Source: Halopseudomonas salina
Lineage (GTDB): Bacteria > Pseudomonadota > Gammaproteobacteria > Pseudomonadales > Pseudomonadaceae
DNA: 64,000 nucleotides
Direction: 5' to 3'
Assembly (NCBI RefSeq): GCF_008641105.1
Contig: NZ_VTTI01000001.1
Coordinates: 331,750 to 395,749, forward strand
The notes below the pieces were generated by a model, which saw only the letters and a program-made list of their open reading frames with translations, had not been told where the DNA came from and did no database searches. Below, one piece after another: positions 62,379-64,000 of this stretch (position 1 is the first letter of the stretch; each line of letters begins with the position of its first letter). The translations under genes and the position numbers were made by a program.

Positions 62379-63887
62379 ATGGAAACGCTGCAATATCTCG
62401 GACAGGGTTTTGGCGTAGCCCTGAGCCCGAACAATCTGATTACCGCGCTGGCCGGGACCACACTCGGCACCATCGTCGGCTTGTTACCCGGCCTGGGCCC
62501 GATCAACGGGGTCGCCTTGCTGATTCCAGTGGCATTCGCGCTGGGCTTGCCACCGGAAACCGCACTGATTCTGCTTGCCTCGGTTTATCTGGGCTGCGAA
62601 TACGGCGGTCGTATTTCCTCGATTCTGCTCAACATTCCCGGCGAGGCCTCGGCAGTGATGACCACCCTGGACGGCTACCCGTTGGCACGCCAGGGCAAGG
62701 GCGGCATTGCGCTATCCATCTCCGCCTGGAGCTCGTTTATCGGCGGCATGATAGCCACCATCGGGGTGGTCGCCTTCGCACCCTTGCTGGCCAGTTGGGC
62801 GGTGTCGTTTGGCCCGGCTGAATATTTCATGTTGATGGTCTTTGCGATTGTCTGTCTGGCCGGGATGGCCGGCGACAAACCGGTCAAGACCGCAATCGCT
62901 GTGCTGATCGGTCTGCTGCTGTCCTGTGTAGGTATCGACGCCAACAGCGGCGTCTATCGTTTTACCTTCGGCAGTCTCGGGTTGTCCGACGGCATTCAGT
63001 TTGTCGTGCTGGTACTGGGTCTGTTCAGCATCAGTGAGATACTGATGCTGCTGGAGCGCACCCACCACGGTCAGACGGCGGTGAAGGCCAGCGGGCGGAT
63101 GCTGTTCAACTTCAAGGAAGGTGCCTCGGTCTTCGCTACAAACCTGCGCAGCGGTCTGCTCGGCTTCATTTTCGGCATCCTGCCCGGCGCCGGCGCCACC
63201 CTGGCCAGCGCGGTCGCCTATATGTCGGAAAAACGCATTGCCGGTAGCGACGGGCGTTTTGGCGATGGCGATCTGCGCGGTCTGGCTGCGCCGGAAACCG
63301 CCAACAGCGCATCGGCCTGTGGCTCCATGGTTCCCATGCTGACCCTGGGTATTCCCGGCTCGGGCACCACGGCGGTGATGCTTGGCGCGCTGACGCTATA
63401 CAACATCACACCGGGCCCGTTGCTATTCCAGAACCAGCCGGAGATCGTCTGGGGCCTTATCGCGTCGCTGTTCGTTGCCAACGTGATTCTGATCATCATG
63501 AACATTCCGATGATCAACGTGTTCACCCGCATTCTCTCGGTACCCAACTGGACGCTGGTACCGGCGATTGCCATCATCACCTCGATCGGTGTTTACGCGG
63601 TGCATGCCACCACCTTCGATCTGTTTCTGATGACCGCAATCGGTGTATTCGGATATGTGCTGCGCAAACTGGACTTTCCGCTGTCGGCACTGCTGCTGGG
63701 CTTCATTCTGGGCGGCATGATGGAGAGCAACCTGCGCCGCGCGCTGTCCATATCCGACGGCAATCTGGGCATTCTCTGGAATAGCCCGATCACTCTGGGG
63801 CTGTGGGTTCTGGTGGTTTTCATGGTGGCGCTACCCTTCTGGCGCGCTTACCGCGGACGCCGCGCGGTTCCCTTGCCCGATGCCTGA
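62379..63887 (+). CDS. tctA: Tripartite tricarboxylate transporter large permease TctA
   Basis: The 502-residue membrane protein has about 11-12 segments and the TctA signatures: GLLPGLGPINGVALLIPV near 30, YGGRISSILLNIPGEASAV near 70, and GILPGAGATLASAVAY in the second half. It forms the sodium- or proton-driven uptake channel with TctBC. It is the last complete gene of the set, and its stop overlaps the AbrB gene by 8 bases. Confidence 0.94.
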   Translation: METLQYLGQGFGVALSPNNLITALAGTTLGTIVGLLPGLGPINGVALLIPVAFALGLPPETALILLASVYLGCEYGGRISSILLNIPGEASAVMTTLDGYPLARQGKGGIALSISAWSSFIGGMIATIGVVAFAPLLASWAVSFGPAEYFMLMVFAIVCLAGMAGDKPVKTAIAVLIGLLLSCVGIDANSGVYRFTFGSLGLSDGIQFVVLVLGLFSISEILMLLERTHHGQTAVKASGRMLFNFKEGASVFATNLRSGLLGFIFGILPGAGATLASAVAYMSEKRIAGSDGRFGDGDLRGLAAPETANSASACGSMVPMLTLGIPGSGTTAVMLGALTLYNITPGPLLFQNQPEIVWGLIASLFVANVILIIMNIPMINVFTRILSVPNWTLVPAIAIITSIGVYAVHATTFDLFLMTAIGVFGYVLRKLDFPLSALLLGFILGGMMESNLRRALSISDGNLGILWNSPITLGLWVLVVFMVALPFWRAYRGRRAVPLPDA

Positions 63888-64000
63888 CACGGCAACGCTA
63901 TTGGACCGGGCAAAGCTCTGGTCCACGCCGCTGGTAGGTCTGGTGGGAGGCTGGTTGGCCAGTCTGGCTGACTGGCCCTTACCCTGGATGGTCGGCTCCC
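63880..64000 (+). CDS. AbrB-family (PF05145-type) membrane protein, 3'-truncated by the window edge
   Basis: The 40 codons visible start at ATG 63880 and include LVGLVGGWLASLADWPLPWM, a helix-loop with the glycine and PW-M pattern of AbrB/DUF-type putative transporters found after tctA in pseudomonads (PA0751). The rest is outside the window. The start overlaps the tctA stop. Confidence 0.7.
   Translation, partial: MPDTATLLDRAKLWSTPLVGLVGGWLASLADWPLPWMVGS

Noticed and set aside
1..64000. CRISPR arrays, tRNA/rRNA genes, prophage or insertion sequences
   Set aside because: Nothing with the spacing, cloverleaf, or transposase/integrase features was seen; only short repeats are present.

Overview
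The window comes from a Pseudomonas-type gammaproteobacterium, most likely a marine or environmental Pseudomonadaceae member (Pseudomonas or Halopseudomonas sense). The evidence is gene content and order recalled from P. aeruginosa: znuB-znuC-zur/znuA-thrB-DUF2782-polA-[ErsA]-engB-cytochrome c4-dsbA-nuclease-GGDEF-cryptochrome-ampDh2, kinB-algB, dadR-dadA-ridA-dadX-pauR, and tctED/opdH/tctCBA. These names rest on recognised protein families and remembered synteny. No database search was run.

Layout: (1) 1-8.4 kb is a DNA-repair block on the minus strand. A two-gene radical-SAM/TIGR03915 operon sits behind a canonical LexA box. A tightly coupled four-gene 'ligase-associated' set follows (MBL exonuclease, ATP-dependent ligase, Lhr-type helicase, PdeM phosphoesterase). 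A 3' fragment of a SCO1/SenC copper protein lies at the left edge. (2) 8.5-12.8 kb holds zinc uptake (znuBC, zur, znuA) with a Zur box, then thrB and a DUF2782 protein. (3) 12.9-22.3 kb holds polA, an ErsA-like sRNA behind an AlgU-type promoter, engB, cytochrome c4, dsbA, an EEP-family hydrolase, a diguanylate cyclase and a DASH cryptochrome. (4) 22.5-30.3 kb holds an AmpDh2/AmiD-like amidase, an SpmAB-like membrane protein, and the pstSCAB-phoU operon with a Pho box and an internal terminator after pstS. (5) 30.4-36.3 kb holds an arsenic pair (ACR3 and ArsH, no arsR seen), Ada, a PhzF-like protein, a TIGR03643/DUF2805 protein and an RNase J-like beta-CASP protein. A heptanucleotide repeat pair lies between two convergent genes. 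(6) 36.5-43.5 kb is the D-/L-alanine catabolic dad region with an FAD amine oxidase, a GNAT-nitrilase fusion and a PauR-like regulator. (7) 43.6-50.1 kb holds a HerA/DUF853 ATPase, a DUF4136 lipoprotein, KinB-AlgB and a three-BON-domain periplasmic protein. (8) 50.1-57.3 kb holds an RND tripartite pump with a divergent AraC regulator and four repeated operator-like sequences between them. (9) 57.3-64 kb holds the tricarboxylate two-component system, porin and TctCBA tripartite transporter, ending in a truncated AbrB-family gene.

The genes work together in several modules. A zinc operon is controlled by Zur. A phosphate operon is controlled by PhoB and sits beside arsenite efflux. An envelope-stress link joins the AlgU-type promoter and ErsA to KinB/AlgB. 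Alanine and polyamine catabolism is under Lrp and PauR-type regulators. Two DNA-repair operons lie back to back. The most promising poorly described system is the SOS-box-controlled radical-SAM/TIGR03915 pair, which has lost the usual uracil-DNA-glycosylase-like domain and lies next to the ligase-associated repair set.
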